The notes: generated from the letters alone by a model not told the origin. Positions 43,668-52,452 are shown, counted from the first letter of the stretch. The stretch: DNA of 53,725 nucleotides from Burkholderiaceae bacterium (GCA_021208885.1 JAJOJF010000016.1:1-53725), one strand, 5' to 3'. Translations and numbers: made by a program.

Positions 43668-44330
43668 ATGATCGATCTCTATTACTGGACAACACCCAAC
43701 GGCCACAAAATCACCCTGTTTCTCGAGGAAACTGGACTGCCCTACTCCATCAAGCTGATCAATATCGGGAAAGGTGAGCAGTTTGCGCCAGAATTTCTCG
43801 TGATTTCGCCAAACAACCGCATTCCGGCGATTGTGGATCATGAGCCCACCGATGGTGGTGCACCACTTTCAGTGTTTGAGTCTGGCGCCATATTGCTTTA
43901 TCTTGCTGAGAAAACCGGAAAATTTCTGTCTAGCGACTTCCGTACACGCAACCAGACGCTCGAATGGTTATTCTGGCAAATGGGTGGCTTGGGTCCAATG
44001 GCTGGTCAAAATCATCATTTTGGCAATTTTGCCCCAGAAAAAATTCCGTATGCCATCAAGCGCTACGTTGACGAAACCGCAAGGCTATACGGTGTTCTCA
44101 ACAAGCGGCTTGAGGGGCGCGAATTCATTGCGGGCGACTATTCGATTGCTGACATGGCTTGTTTCCCATGGGTGGCAGCGTACACACGCCAACAAATCGA
44201 CATAAACGAGTTTCCCAACGTCAAACGCTGGTTTAACCAGATTCACCAGCGTGACGCCACCCAACGCGCCTATGCTCTGGCCGAAAAACTCAATCCGAAC
44301 GCCCCCAAATTGCCACCGCTAGCGGACTAG
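43668..44330 (+). CDS. glutathione S-transferase, YfcG/Nu-class-like
   Basis: This 220-residue GST has an N-terminal thioredoxin-like domain (YYWTTPNGHKITLFLEE, NNRIPAIVD, VFESGAILLYLAEKTG) and a helical C-terminal domain (EWLFWQMGGLGPMAGQNHHF, YSIADMACFPWV). The TPNGHK motif is typical of YfcG/YghU-type enzymes, which have disulfide-bond reductase activity with glutathione. The role here is probably thiol redox defence. It follows the peroxidase gene after 40 bp. Confidence 0.9.
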   Translation: MIDLYYWTTPNGHKITLFLEETGLPYSIKLINIGKGEQFAPEFLVISPNNRIPAIVDHEPTDGGAPLSVFESGAILLYLAEKTGKFLSSDFRTRNQTLEWLFWQMGGLGPMAGQNHHFGNFAPEKIPYAIKRYVDETARLYGVLNKRLEGREFIAGDYSIADMACFPWVAAYTRQQIDINEFPNVKRWFNQIHQRDATQRAYALAEKLNPNAPKLPPLAD

Positions 44331-44335
44331 TCGCT

Positions 44336-45025
44336 TTACCGATTTTGAGCGCGTCGTTCGTCAATGACTTTTTGTAAGTCGTCAGCGAGTTTGGTGTGAC
44401 CACGGTCACGGGCAGCCTGAGCGGCATCGATACCATTGATGTTGATTGCGCTAGGGTCAGCACCAGCTGCTAACAAAACTTGCACCGTATCAAATGCACC
44501 AGCCTGCGCTGCCATGGCAATTGGGTTGGTGCCATTGGGCGCTGGTGCATTTGGCAAGGCCCCTTGGGCTAAAAGAAACTCAACGACTGGCAATTGGCCT
44601 TTGGATGCCGCGTAATGCAAAGGCGTCCACCCCAGGTGATTCACTTGGGCGCCCATGGCCACGAGTTTCTTGACCATTTCGAGATTGCCAACCAGGCTGA
44701 CGTACATCAGTGGTGTCTCCTGATAGCCGTTCATGATGTTGATGTCGGTTTTGCGATTGTTAAGCACGACCTCAAACACATCCCATGAGTCGTCTCGAAC
44801 AGCCTGCATGATAATTGGATTGCCTCGTTTATCGCGTGTGTTGGGGTCAAGACCTTGGGCCAGCAACGCTTTGACATCATCGGCCCGGTCGTTGCGCACA
44901 TAAATCCAAAGGTCATCACGCGATTGAGCCAGTACCGGCATGGACAAGAAAATCAATGCAAGAAAAGCGAATAAAATGTTTAAAAACAATACATTAGAGC
45001 TGGATTTGTAAGCTTTTTCTTGCAT
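44336..45025 (-). CDS. exported ankyrin-repeat protein
   Basis: This 229-residue protein has a signal peptide (hydrophobic residues about 12-33, ending PVLAQ). About five ankyrin-type helix pairs follow, with recognisable ETPLMYVSLVGNLEMVKKLVAMGA, GWTPLHYAASKGQLPVVEFLLAQGA and NPIAMAAQAGAFDTVQVLLAAGA. Such repeats bind other proteins. Bacterial exported versions are often partners or immunity-like guards of periplasmic enzymes (AnkB protecting catalase in Pseudomonas is one case), but the partner here is unknown. It precedes tatD on the same strand with a 62-bp gap and converges with the GST gene. Confidence 0.88.
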   Translation of the reverse strand: MQEKAYKSSSNVLFLNILFAFLALIFLSMPVLAQSRDDLWIYVRNDRADDVKALLAQGLDPNTRDKRGNPIIMQAVRDDSWDVFEVVLNNRKTDINIMNGYQETPLMYVSLVGNLEMVKKLVAMGAQVNHLGWTPLHYAASKGQLPVVEFLLAQGALPNAPAPNGTNPIAMAAQAGAFDTVQVLLAAGADPSAININGIDAAQAARDRGHTKLADDLQKVIDERRAQNR

Positions 45026-45087
45026 CTCTTATCTCGGCAAAGTTGCGCTGCAATATTCGAAATGAATGTTTTGATTTAATTTCTAGA

Positions 45088-45864
45088 TTAACTCTCTATC
45101 TTGCTGAAAAGTCTAAAGAAATTTTCTGTTGACTGCTCAGCCACTTGCTCAACAGACAGCCCCTTTAACTCGGCAATTTTTTCGGCGACATGGATCACAA
45201 ACGAAGGGTCGTTACGTTTGCCTCGATGCGGCACTGGAGCCAGGTAAGGCGAATCTGTCTCGATCAGCAGCCTATCCATGGGCATCTTGGTTGCAGTTTC
45301 TTGCAAATCGCGGGCGTTTTTAAATGTCACTATCCCAGAAAACGACACATAAAAGCCCAACTCCATGCTTTGTTGCGCCATCTCCCAGCTTTCGGTGAAG
45401 CAATGCATCACGCCACCGACCTCATCGGCACCTTCTTCGCGCAGGATACGGATGGTGTCCTCGCGGGCCTCGCGCGTGTGAATGATTAAGGGCAGTTTTG
45501 CCTCTTTGGCGGCTCTGATATGCGTGCGAAACCGCTCACGTTGCCATTCAAGGTCGCCAGTCAGCCGATAGTAATCCAACCCCGTCTCGCCAATTGCCAC
45601 CACCTTGGGGCGCTTGCTGCGCGACACCAGGTCTTCAATGGTGGGTTCGACTTCGTTCTCATAGTCAGGATGAACGCCCACCGACGCCCAAAGCGTGGGT
45701 TCACGTTCGACCATTTGCATCATGGGATCCCAATCTGGCAGATTAACACTCACGCACAGCGCCATTTTGACGCTGTTTTGTGCCATACGCTCGGCAATCG
45801 CCGGATAGTCGGGTGCCAGATCCGGAAAATTAACGTGACAATGAGAGTCAATAAAAACAGTCAT
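45088..45864 (-). CDS. tatD: TatD family metal-dependent DNase
   Basis: This 258-residue TIM-barrel hydrolase has metal ligands in IDSHCHVNFPD, AIGETGLDYYR, LIIHTREA, VMHCFTES and IETDSPYL. TatD-family proteins are 3'-5' exonucleases and D-aminoacyl-tRNA deacylase relatives. The usual name in this position is YcfH, encoded after holB in E. coli too. The start ATG 45864 overlaps the holB stop (ATGA), so the two are translationally coupled. Confidence 0.93.
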   Translation of the reverse strand: MTVFIDSHCHVNFPDLAPDYPAIAERMAQNSVKMALCVSVNLPDWDPMMQMVEREPTLWASVGVHPDYENEVEPTIEDLVSRSKRPKVVAIGETGLDYYRLTGDLEWQRERFRTHIRAAKEAKLPLIIHTREAREDTIRILREEGADEVGGVMHCFTESWEMAQQSMELGFYVSFSGIVTFKNARDLQETATKMPMDRLLIETDSPYLAPVPHRGKRNDPSFVIHVAEKIAELKGLSVEQVAEQSTENFFRLFSKIES

Positions 45865-46904
45865 AAAACAGCATCACAAAAGCGTTCAAGACAAACCTGA
45901 GCAAATAACTTCGGGCTCAGCGGATGGTTGGCGAGCCTGGCTTGTTGGTTAAGCCACGCGGTCACCGCCTCTGTGCGAGCCAAATGATCGCGACGCGCTA
46001 ACCGATCGAAGCTTGCCTGTAACCTTGGGAAATAGCGCACCGGCAAGCCGGCGCAGGCCAAGCTGACATCAACCCCAAGACGTTGCAGCACCGTCAGCCA
46101 ATGCACGGCATGTAGTTTGGCAAGATTATCAGCCATGGCAGGCAAATCCGCCAAATTACCCTCTGAAAGGGTTGTTACCAAGGCTTGGGCCCAATCAGGG
46201 CAGGCCGTCTCTAGGGATTGTGACATCTCTAAGGCTGCCAGTGGCGCCCCACCGGCAGCTGCAAGCCACTGCGACGCATCCTTGACGCCCTGCCCGGTGA
46301 GCCATCGCTCACAATCAGCTCGGTTAGGCAGGGTAAGTGCAAACTTTTGGCATCTCGAAACAATGGTTGGCAATAGGCGATCAGGTGCATCGCTCGTCAA
46401 AAGAAACAAAGTCTCGGGCGCAGGCTCTTCGAGCGCTTTCAGTAACGCATTGGCACTGACCACTGACAAAGCATCGGCCGGGTAAAGAACGACAATCCGC
46501 CAGCCAGCGCGATGGGTTGAACGGTGATACCAGGATTCCAACGCCCGGATTTGCTCAATCTTGATCTCTTCCGAGGGCTTTCTTTTTGCGGTGCTTGTTT
46601 CGGCTGACCCCTCCTCGTTGCCTTCAAACTCATTCATTGCGCCCTCCCGCACGGCTACGGCTTGCGGGCGCACGAGTTTCAAGTCTGGATGGTTGCCAGC
46701 GGCGATCCAGAGACAAGACTGACATTTGCCACAGGCTAAGCCCTCTTGCCGATCTTCGCACAATAGGCTGGCGGCGAACGCGCGGGCAAATTCACGCTTG
46801 CCAGTTCCACTGATGCCGTGAATTAACAAGGCATGTGGCAAGTGGCTCGTGTCGTCGAGTAACCGCTTGGCATCGTCTACCTGCCATGGCAAAAACCTGG
46901 CCAT
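45861..46904 (-). CDS. holB: DNA polymerase III delta' subunit
   Basis: This 347-residue clamp-loader subunit has the N-terminal AAA+ domain with GISGTGKREFA, the zinc-binding cysteines in CGKCQSCLW, and the LLKALEEPAPETLFLLTSDAPDRLLPTIVSRCQ segment with the SRC motif. A charged insert (about residues 93-112, Glu/Ser/Thr/Lys-rich) sits before the sensor region. ATG 46904 (MARFLPWQ) starts one base after the tmk stop. In-frame codons upstream inside tmk are rejected because they add no family sequence. Confidence 0.94.
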   Translation of the reverse strand: MARFLPWQVDDAKRLLDDTSHLPHALLIHGISGTGKREFARAFAASLLCEDRQEGLACGKCQSCLWIAAGNHPDLKLVRPQAVAVREGAMNEFEGNEEGSAETSTAKRKPSEEIKIEQIRALESWYHRSTHRAGWRIVVLYPADALSVVSANALLKALEEPAPETLFLLTSDAPDRLLPTIVSRCQKFALTLPNRADCERWLTGQGVKDASQWLAAAGGAPLAALEMSQSLETACPDWAQALVTTLSEGNLADLPAMADNLAKLHAVHWLTVLQRLGVDVSLACAGLPVRYFPRLQASFDRLARRDHLARTEAVTAWLNQQARLANHPLSPKLFAQVCLERFCDAVL

Positions 46905-46905
46905 G

Positions 46906-47547
46906 CTATGACTGATCCTTGTGCCATTGTTCAAGCAGATGCGTAACGTCAGCAGCTAGCTCGTGGCGAATGGCTTCTATCGTTCGAGTCGCATCAATCA
47001 CTTTGAAGCGATCAGGGCAAGCTTTGGCCTGATTCATGTAGACCGAGCGCGTGCGCTCAAAAAACGCATCTTGTTCCTGCTCGAAGCGATCAAGTGTGCG
47101 AGTGCGACTTAGCCGCTCTCGCGCTATTTCGAGCGGCACATCAAATAGCCAGGTCCGGTCCGGTGCAAAGCCCGGATGGACCCAGTCGGCCAACTGAGCC
47201 ACCCGTTCAATGCCAAGTTCTCGGCCACCGCCTTGATACGCAAACGTCGCATCGGTAAATCGATCGCACACCACCCACAGGCCTCGTGCCAAAGCTGGCT
47301 CGATGAGGCTGCGCAAGTGCTCATTGCGAGCCGCAAACATTAATAGTGTCTCGGTCTCCAGGTGCATGGGTTCGTGCAGTAAAAGTTCACGTAACTTCTC
47401 ACCAAGCTGCGTGCCTCCGGGCTCGCGCGTTTTACACACTTCAACGCCTGAATGACGCAAGCGCTCGCATACCCACTCAATATGCGTGCTCTTGCCAGCA
47501 CCATCAACACCTTCAAATGTCAAGAAACGTCCGGGATGAACCGACAT
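46906..47547 (-). CDS. tmk: thymidylate kinase
   Basis: This 213-residue dTMP kinase makes dTDP for DNA synthesis. It has P-loop [15 protein letters not shown], the DR motif in [20 protein letters not shown], and [17 protein letters not shown]. The gene order mltG-tmk-holB-tatD is conserved across proteobacteria. The spacing is tight: 3 bp from mltG and 1 bp to holB. Confidence 0.96.
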   Translation of the reverse strand: MSVHPGRFLTFEGVDGAGKSTHIEWVCERLRHSGVEVCKTREPGGTQLGEKLRELLLHEPMHLETETLLMFAARNEHLRSLIEPALARGLWVVCDRFTDATFAYQGGGRELGIERVAQLADWVHPGFAPDRTWLFDVPLEIARERLSRTRTLDRFEQEQDAFFERTRSVYMNQAKACPDRFKVIDATRTIEAIRHELAADVTHLLEQWHKDQS

Positions 47548-47550
47548 GTA

Positions 47551-48564
47551 TCACCTGCCCAGAATATATTTGGCGACATTGCGATTGTGATCGCGTAGGG
47601 TTTTAGCAAACGCGCTGGTGCCATCACCACGTGCGACAAAGTAAAAATAGTCATGATCTTCTGGATTTAGCACGGCTTCCAAGGAGGCTTTGCTCGGTGC
47701 AGCAATTGGCGTAGGCGGCAGGCCGGCGCGCGTGTAGGTGTTCCATGGTGTATCCCGCTGTAGATCAGCCTTACGGATACGCCCTTGGTAAAGATCACCC
47801 ATGCCGTAGATCACCGTTGGATCGGTCTGCAGTAGCATGCCCTTTCGCAAGCGATTAATAAACACGCCTGCCACGCGCCTGCGTTCATCGGCTTGACCGG
47901 TTTCCTTCTCGACAATCGATGCCAAGATCAGGGCTTCATAAGGGTTCTTCAAAGGCAAGTTTGGTACACGACGCTGCCATGCTTCTTGGACAATCTCTTC
48001 TTGCGTTTTCAGAGCCCGCCGCAAAATTTCCTCGTCACTTGTGCCGACCGAGAACACATATGTGTCAGGAAACAAGAGGCCTTCAAGTCGCTCTTGTTCA
48101 ACGCCCAAACGGCTTGCTAGCGCGCGGTGGTCTTCGAGCAAATGGGGTTCGATGGTCTTTTCGATATCGGGATGTGCGGCCAGCGCCTGCATGATCTGGG
48201 CAATCGTCCACCCCTCGATAAAGGCGACTTGCCTTTGGGTGACTTCGCCTTGTGCCATGCGACGCACCACATCGGCCAGACTGTCGCCTTGCAGCACTTG
48301 ATACCCGCCTGCTTTGATTGTTCTGTCTTGGCCTGTTAGCCGGGCTACCCAGCCAAAGGCTTCTGGCGGCATTACCACACCAGCGTCAACCAGTAGTTGG
48401 CCGATTTGTCCCGGACGTGTGCCTGGCGGTACACGAACATCAATTTCGGGTTCGGCGAGCTCTAAAGGTTTGTGCACCCAATGATACGCGTAGCCAGCCA
48501 CGGCAGCTGCCGTGATGACCCCGAGTAGTACTAACCAGAGCAGAGTTTTAAATAGCCAACGCAT
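47551..48564 (-). CDS. mltG: endolytic murein transglycosylase MltG
   Basis: This 337-residue YceG-fold protein has one N-terminal membrane helix (about residues 4-26), a LysM-like region (RVPPGTRPGQIGQLLVDAGVV) and the catalytic domain with Glu in ILASIVEKETGQ. LLFPDTYVF, LLQTDPTVIYG and the C-terminal YFYFVARGDGTSAFAKT also match. MltG cuts nascent peptidoglycan strands at the inner membrane and so sets glycan length. It heads the mltG-tmk-holB-tatD operon and is divergent from ygfZ (211 bp). Confidence 0.95.
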   Translation of the reverse strand: MRWLFKTLLWLVLLGVITAAAVAGYAYHWVHKPLELAEPEIDVRVPPGTRPGQIGQLLVDAGVVMPPEAFGWVARLTGQDRTIKAGGYQVLQGDSLADVVRRMAQGEVTQRQVAFIEGWTIAQIMQALAAHPDIEKTIEPHLLEDHRALASRLGVEQERLEGLLFPDTYVFSVGTSDEEILRRALKTQEEIVQEAWQRRVPNLPLKNPYEALILASIVEKETGQADERRRVAGVFINRLRKGMLLQTDPTVIYGMGDLYQGRIRKADLQRDTPWNTYTRAGLPPTPIAAPSKASLEAVLNPEDHDYFYFVARGDGTSAFAKTLRDHNRNVAKYILGR

Positions 48565-48775
48565 TGCTAGGGAGTTTAAAGGAATTTGGCTCGCAGTAAG
48601 CTGGTTTCGGTAAGTGGTTCGATCAATGCCAGGTGGTTATTTCCAACTTAGTCTTGCTAGCAGCACGCCCCACTCTTGCCTTGTTGGCATCATGGGCTTG
48701 CCCTGGCACGGTGAACGCATTGGTATCATTCTAGGCTAAAGGTTTCATCCTCATTGGTACTCATTGGCGGTTTCC

Positions 48776-49771
48776 ATGTCGAGCTTTTCTGCCCCGGTTA
48801 TTTTGACGCGCTGTGACCATCTGGCTGTGTTTGCAGCGGATGGTATAGACGCGTCCACATTTTTGCAGTCCCAGCTAACGCAGGATGTTGCATCTGTCTC
48901 GCCTGAAAAAGCGGCGATGGCTGGCTTTTGTACGGCACAAGGACGTTTGTGGGCCTCGATGCTGCTGACACAAACCACTGAGCCTGAGGGCTTTAGGGGG
49001 GTGGTTTCGTCTGATCTCATGGAAAGCTTTTTGAAGCGGCTGCGCATGTTTGTTTTGCGCAGCAAAGTAGCGATCAATCCGATGAGTCAGACACAGGTGT
49101 ATGGTCTCGAGATTTCGGCTAACGACCTGGAGCCCATGTCAGCTTTGCTTGGGCTACCGCTGCCCCCCACACCCTGGGCAAGTGTCACTTCACCGTTAGG
49201 TACATGGCTCAACATGCCTGGAGGCAAAGACTATCGGGGGATTCGCTGCTTATGGCTGGCGTCAACTGATCAGTTTGATCAACTCCTGAGCAAACTTGGT
49301 GAACATGCGCAGTTACTGGCGTCAGCCAATGCCTGGCGAGTGCAGGACATCAAGGCTGGCCTGCCTTGGGTCGAACAGGCCACGCAGGACTTGTTTATTG
49401 CCCAGACGTTGAACTTGGACTTGATCGGCGGTGTTAGCTTTACCAAAGGCTGCTATCCGGGTCAGGAGGTGATTGCACGTGCCCACTATCGCGGCACAGT
49501 CAAGCGCCGGATGCATATGGCCAGTATCACTGGTACGGGTGCCGATCTAAAGCCAGGCATGGATGTGTTTGAGGCCAGTGAGCCTGACAACCCGGTCGGG
49601 CGATTGATTAGTGTGGCTCAAGACGATCAAGTCAATGAAACAGCAAACGGTTTGACCTGGGTTTTGTTTGAGGCACCGTTCAAAAGCCTTGATAGTGGGT
49701 CTTTACGCGCAGGTAGCAATGCGGGGCCCGAACTGAGCACTCAACTACTGCCCTATGAGATGACTGCCTAA
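48776..49771 (+). CDS. ygfZ: folate-binding protein YgfZ
   Basis: This 331-residue GcvT-like protein has the family signature KGCYPGQEV in its C-terminal half, preceded by NLDLIGGVSFT, and the N-terminal FLQSQLTQDV. YgfZ binds tetrahydrofolate and helps repair or assemble iron-sulfur clusters of MiaB-type enzymes. ATG 48776 is chosen over an in-frame TTG 12 bases upstream. The 211-bp gap to divergent mltG must hold both promoters; I could not place them with confidence. Confidence 0.92.
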   Translation: MSSFSAPVILTRCDHLAVFAADGIDASTFLQSQLTQDVASVSPEKAAMAGFCTAQGRLWASMLLTQTTEPEGFRGVVSSDLMESFLKRLRMFVLRSKVAINPMSQTQVYGLEISANDLEPMSALLGLPLPPTPWASVTSPLGTWLNMPGGKDYRGIRCLWLASTDQFDQLLSKLGEHAQLLASANAWRVQDIKAGLPWVEQATQDLFIAQTLNLDLIGGVSFTKGCYPGQEVIARAHYRGTVKRRMHMASITGTGADLKPGMDVFEASEPDNPVGRLISVAQDDQVNETANGLTWVLFEAPFKSLDSGSLRAGSNAGPELSTQLLPYEMTA

Positions 49772-49801
49772 CGGGTTTTGACTGGCCAGGCGCTCTTACC
49801 T

Positions 49802-50926
49802 TCATGGCCCCAAGTGCCGCAGCGGGTGTTCCGGATCGTCAATCGAAACCGCAAAGTAAGGATTGCACCAGTCACCTGCTGTTTCTTCAAGCGTGGCAGG
49901 TCGCCATTTTGGATGGCGATCCTTGTCAACAAGCACCGCCCGGATCCCTTCAGCGAAGGTGCCGCTTGCGCAGCATTCAATGGCTACGCCCCATTCCATC
50001 CGGAAGATGTCTGCAAGCGATAGTTGACGAGCACAGCGCCATAGAATCCAAGACAAGCGAGCGGCTGCCGGGCAGCCAGCAACAAAGGTTTTGCCGGCCC
50101 GCGACAACCATGGATCCTCGTGGTCTATGAGCGAGGCGACTTTTCGAGCGATCTCTTCAAGCTCATAGCCCGCGCAGGTGTCCTGAATCAAGTCAAAGTG
50201 CTCACGCATCGGTCCCGTTGGTAGGTTTTTGATCGCTAGTTGTGTCAGGATATCGGTCAATCCCTGAAAGTCAGCGTACTGCGCATGCCATGGGTTTGCC
50301 TTGATCTGCTCGATTAACGCCTGAAAACTGCCACTGGGCAGCGCATGGTCAGCCATCCCCGCCAAAATGCCGTCAGACGCACCAAGTTGCGCACCCGTGA
50401 GCCCTAAAAATACCCCTGTGCGTCCTGGCGCTTTGGCTAGCAGCCAAGATCCACCAACATCAGGGAACAGGCCAATACTGATTTCTGGCATGGCCAGGCG
50501 TGAGCGTTCGGTGACTACCCGGTGGCTAGCGCCTGCCATCAGACCCATGCCACCACCCATCACGATGCCGTCACCCCACACCAGAATGGGTTTGGGATAG
50601 GTGTGGATCAAATAATCCAGTGCATATTCCTCTGCAAAAAAGTCGCAGGCATATTGGTTGGCCCGAGCGGGCTGACCTTCGTGGGCCTTCATCTCGTGAT
50701 AAAGGCCATGCAGGTCGCCACCCGCGCAAAAGGCTTTTTCTCCGGCGCCGCGCAAGATCACCAGCGCAACGTTGTCATCGGTAACCCATTGCTTGAGCTT
50801 TTGATCAAGCAGGCGGGTCATTTCAAGCGACAGACCGTTCAATGTCTTCGGGCGGTTTAAGGTCGCCATGGCGGCGAGCTTGCCGCCAGAACATTCAATC
50901 ATTTCAAACAGTACGCTGTCGTCCAC
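49802..50926 (-). CDS. enoyl-CoA hydratase/isomerase family, 3-hydroxyisobutyryl-CoA hydrolase-like
   Basis: This 374-residue crotonase-fold protein has CAGGDLHGLYHEMKAHEG, DGIVMGGGMGLMAGASHRVV and MPEISIGLFPDVGGSWLLA. The Glu and Asp of that last block are the ones used by 3-hydroxyisobutyryl-CoA hydrolase of valine breakdown. The C-terminal ECH_2-type domain of about 170 residues fits the same family. GTG 50926 has AAGGA upstream and is chosen; an upstream ATG (50998) lies inside ratB. The start overlaps the ratB 3' end by 23 bases. It converges with ygfZ. Confidence 0.87.
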   Translation of the reverse strand: MDDSVLFEMIECSGGKLAAMATLNRPKTLNGLSLEMTRLLDQKLKQWVTDDNVALVILRGAGEKAFCAGGDLHGLYHEMKAHEGQPARANQYACDFFAEEYALDYLIHTYPKPILVWGDGIVMGGGMGLMAGASHRVVTERSRLAMPEISIGLFPDVGGSWLLAKAPGRTGVFLGLTGAQLGASDGILAGMADHALPSGSFQALIEQIKANPWHAQYADFQGLTDILTQLAIKNLPTGPMREHFDLIQDTCAGYELEEIARKVASLIDHEDPWLSRAGKTFVAGCPAAARLSWILWRCARQLSLADIFRMEWGVAIECCASGTFAEGIRAVLVDKDRHPKWRPATLEETAGDWCNPYFAVSIDDPEHPLRHLGP

Positions 50927-51272
50927 GTGATTTTCCTTCGAGTTGTTTTTGTCGCTGCCGATGCAAAGCGCGCCGGCGTCTTGATTCTTTGGGATCAAAT
51001 ACCAGGGCGCGGTAAATCTCGATACGATCGCCCGGCTTTACGAGATCCTGGGGTTTGACCCGCTTGCCGAATATACCAACCCCGCCGGCTCGCCAATCGA
51101 TGTCGGGATGTTGTGCCTCAAAACCGCTAGACTGAATCGCTTGCTCAACCGTCATGCCAGGCAATAGCGCAAGCGTGTCTCGCCATGCGTGGTTTTGCCC
51201 TTGAGCATACACAACCGATACAGCCCGCGTTTCAGGTGTTGCCGGCGTCTCAGGCGTGGCCATAACAGGCAT
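50904..51272 (-). CDS. ratB: RnfH family protein (RatB)
   Basis: This protein of about 122 residues has a ubiquitin-like RnfH/UPF0125 domain: VSVVYAQGQNHAWRDTLALLPGMTVEQAIQSSG, GIFGKRVKPQDLVKPGDRIEIYRAL and DPKESRRRRA. A basic C-terminal tail follows. The molecular role is not established; it is encoded next to ratA throughout proteobacteria. ATG 51272 or 51263 fits the start; both fall within the end of ratA, so translation is probably coupled. The first residues are Pro/Thr/Glu-rich (ATPETPATPETR), a local repeat. Confidence 0.88.
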   Translation of the reverse strand: MPVMATPETPATPETRAVSVVYAQGQNHAWRDTLALLPGMTVEQAIQSSGFEAQHPDIDWRAGGVGIFGKRVKPQDLVKPGDRIEIYRALVFDPKESRRRRALHRQRQKQLEGKSRGRQRTV

Positions 51273-51687
51273 CAGCTCGTTGCGTGAAGGAATCGATAAA
51301 ACTGTTGGCAATGCGGTTAAAGATAGGACCCACGAGCTTTTCCAGGGTACGACTTGAAAACTCATACCGCAACGTAAAAACCACCTTGCAGGCTGATTCC
51401 GAAAGTGCTTGAAACTCCCATCGACCCGTTAATGCCGAGAATGGACCATCGACGAGCTCTAACTCGATCAGATTTGGGTGTTCATGATGGTTTCGGGTTG
51501 TGAATGTTTGCTTGATGCCGGCAAGCGCTATCGTGACGGAAGCTTGCATGCCATCGTCGTTTTGCCAGTGTATCTGACTGCCACCGCACCAAGGCATGAA
51601 TTCGGGGTAGCGATCCACCGCTGCGACAAGGTCAAACATTTGCGCAGCACTATATGGCACCAAAACTGATCGTTCAACAGAATGCAT
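51250..51687 (-). CDS. ratA: RatA, ubiquinone-binding START-domain protein / ribosome association protein
   Basis: This 145-residue START/polyketide-cyclase-like protein (COQ10 family) has MHSVERSVLVPYSAAQMFDLVAAVDRYPEFMPWCGGS, GIKQTFTTRN and PFSALTGRWEF. Homologues bind coenzyme Q, and E. coli RatA has been described as blocking 70S assembly when overproduced. ATG 51687 matches the family start. It is divergent from smpB with 60 bp between start codons, the widespread smpB-ratA-ratB arrangement. Confidence 0.92.
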   Translation of the reverse strand: MHSVERSVLVPYSAAQMFDLVAAVDRYPEFMPWCGGSQIHWQNDDGMQASVTIALAGIKQTFTTRNHHEHPNLIELELVDGPFSALTGRWEFQALSESACKVVFTLRYEFSSRTLEKLVGPIFNRIANSFIDSFTQRADACYGHA

Positions 51688-51747
51688 GAGTTCAAACAAA
51701 TCGCTAGAATGAATGAATTTTAACGGTTCAGGCAGTCTTAAGGTTTT

Positions 51748-52203
51748 ATGAGCATCATTGACAATCGCAAAGCGTTTCACGACTATTTTATCGACGAGCG
51801 CTTCGAGGCCGGGATGGTGCTTGAAGGCTGGGAGGTCAAGGCCATTCGTGCCGGACGTGCTCAGATAAAAGAAAGCTATGTGATTGTGCGTGATGCGGAA
51901 ATCTTCCTTATCGGCATGCACATTAGCCCCCTGCCTTCAACGTCGACGCATACCAAGCCTGATCCAACCAGAACCCGAAAATTGCTGCTGCATGCCGAGG
52001 AAATCAGCAAACTCATCGGCAAAGTGGAGCAGCGTGGCTTTGCGCTCATACCACTGAACCTGCACTACAAGAACGGTCGAATCAAGCTCGAAATTGGTTT
52101 GGGGCGAGGCAAAAAACAGCACGACAAGCGCGACTCGGCTCAGGCCAAGGACTGGGCACGCGAGCGTGAGCGGTTGCTTAAGCACGACACGCGGCAGGCC
52201 TGA
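51748..52203 (+). CDS. smpB: SsrA-binding protein SmpB
   Basis: This 151-residue SmpB has the OB-barrel segment [29 protein letters not shown], then [21 protein letters not shown] and LYYKNG-type [22 protein letters not shown]. The basic, helix-forming C-terminal tail enters the ribosome decoding site. With tmRNA it rescues stalled ribosomes. The tmRNA gene is not in this window. It is the last gene before the base composition changes to AT-rich DNA. Confidence 0.96.
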   Translation: MSIIDNRKAFHDYFIDERFEAGMVLEGWEVKAIRAGRAQIKESYVIVRDAEIFLIGMHISPLPSTSTHTKPDPTRTRKLLLHAEEISKLIGKVEQRGFALIPLNLHYKNGRIKLEIGLGRGKKQHDKRDSAQAKDWARERERLLKHDTRQA

Positions 52204-52320
52204 TCAAAACTTGCTACAAGGTTAACTTGCAATTTTCCAGTGGCGTTCGGAACTGCGTGTTCCTCGCTGTTTAGTCTTTCGCGCGATTCCGAGAGCTGAT
52301 CCCAATTTCAGACCTATCTG

Positions 52321-52346
52321 GGTTTACCCCCCAGGGTTAAAGCCCA
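52321..52346. promoter_or_regulatory. bulged hairpin downstream of smpB
   Basis: Arms GGGTTTACCC and GGGTTAAAGCCC can pair over ten base pairs with two single-base bulges around a four-base loop CCCA. No T-run follows, and it is 118 bp past the smpB stop, so it is not a clear terminator. It could be part of the leader or control region of the HTH/Wzz-like operon. Confidence 0.35.
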
Positions 52347-52355
52347 ATCGCTAAT

Positions 52356-52375
52356 TTCCAATTAAAAGTGGAAAA
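52356..52375. promoter_or_regulatory. operator-like inverted repeat before the HTH gene
   Basis: Perfect arms TTTCCA and TGGAAA separated by eight AT-rich bases lie about 90 bp before the putative DNA-binding protein gene at 52466. Symmetry and position suit a binding site for a dimeric regulator, possibly that protein itself. Confidence 0.35.
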
Positions 52376-52422
52376 CATAACAAAAATAGCAATATTTCGT
52401 GTTCAAAAAAACCAATTTTTTC

Positions 52423-52452
52423 TTAACATCGATGCTAATTGAAAAATAGTAT
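52423..52452 (+). promoter_or_regulatory. possible sigma-70 promoter
   Basis: TTAACA (5 of 6 to the -35 consensus) and TAGTAT (4 of 6 to the -10) are 18 bp apart in very AT-rich DNA. Transcription would start only about six bases before the ATG at 52466, giving a nearly leaderless mRNA, so this call is weak. Confidence 0.3.
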
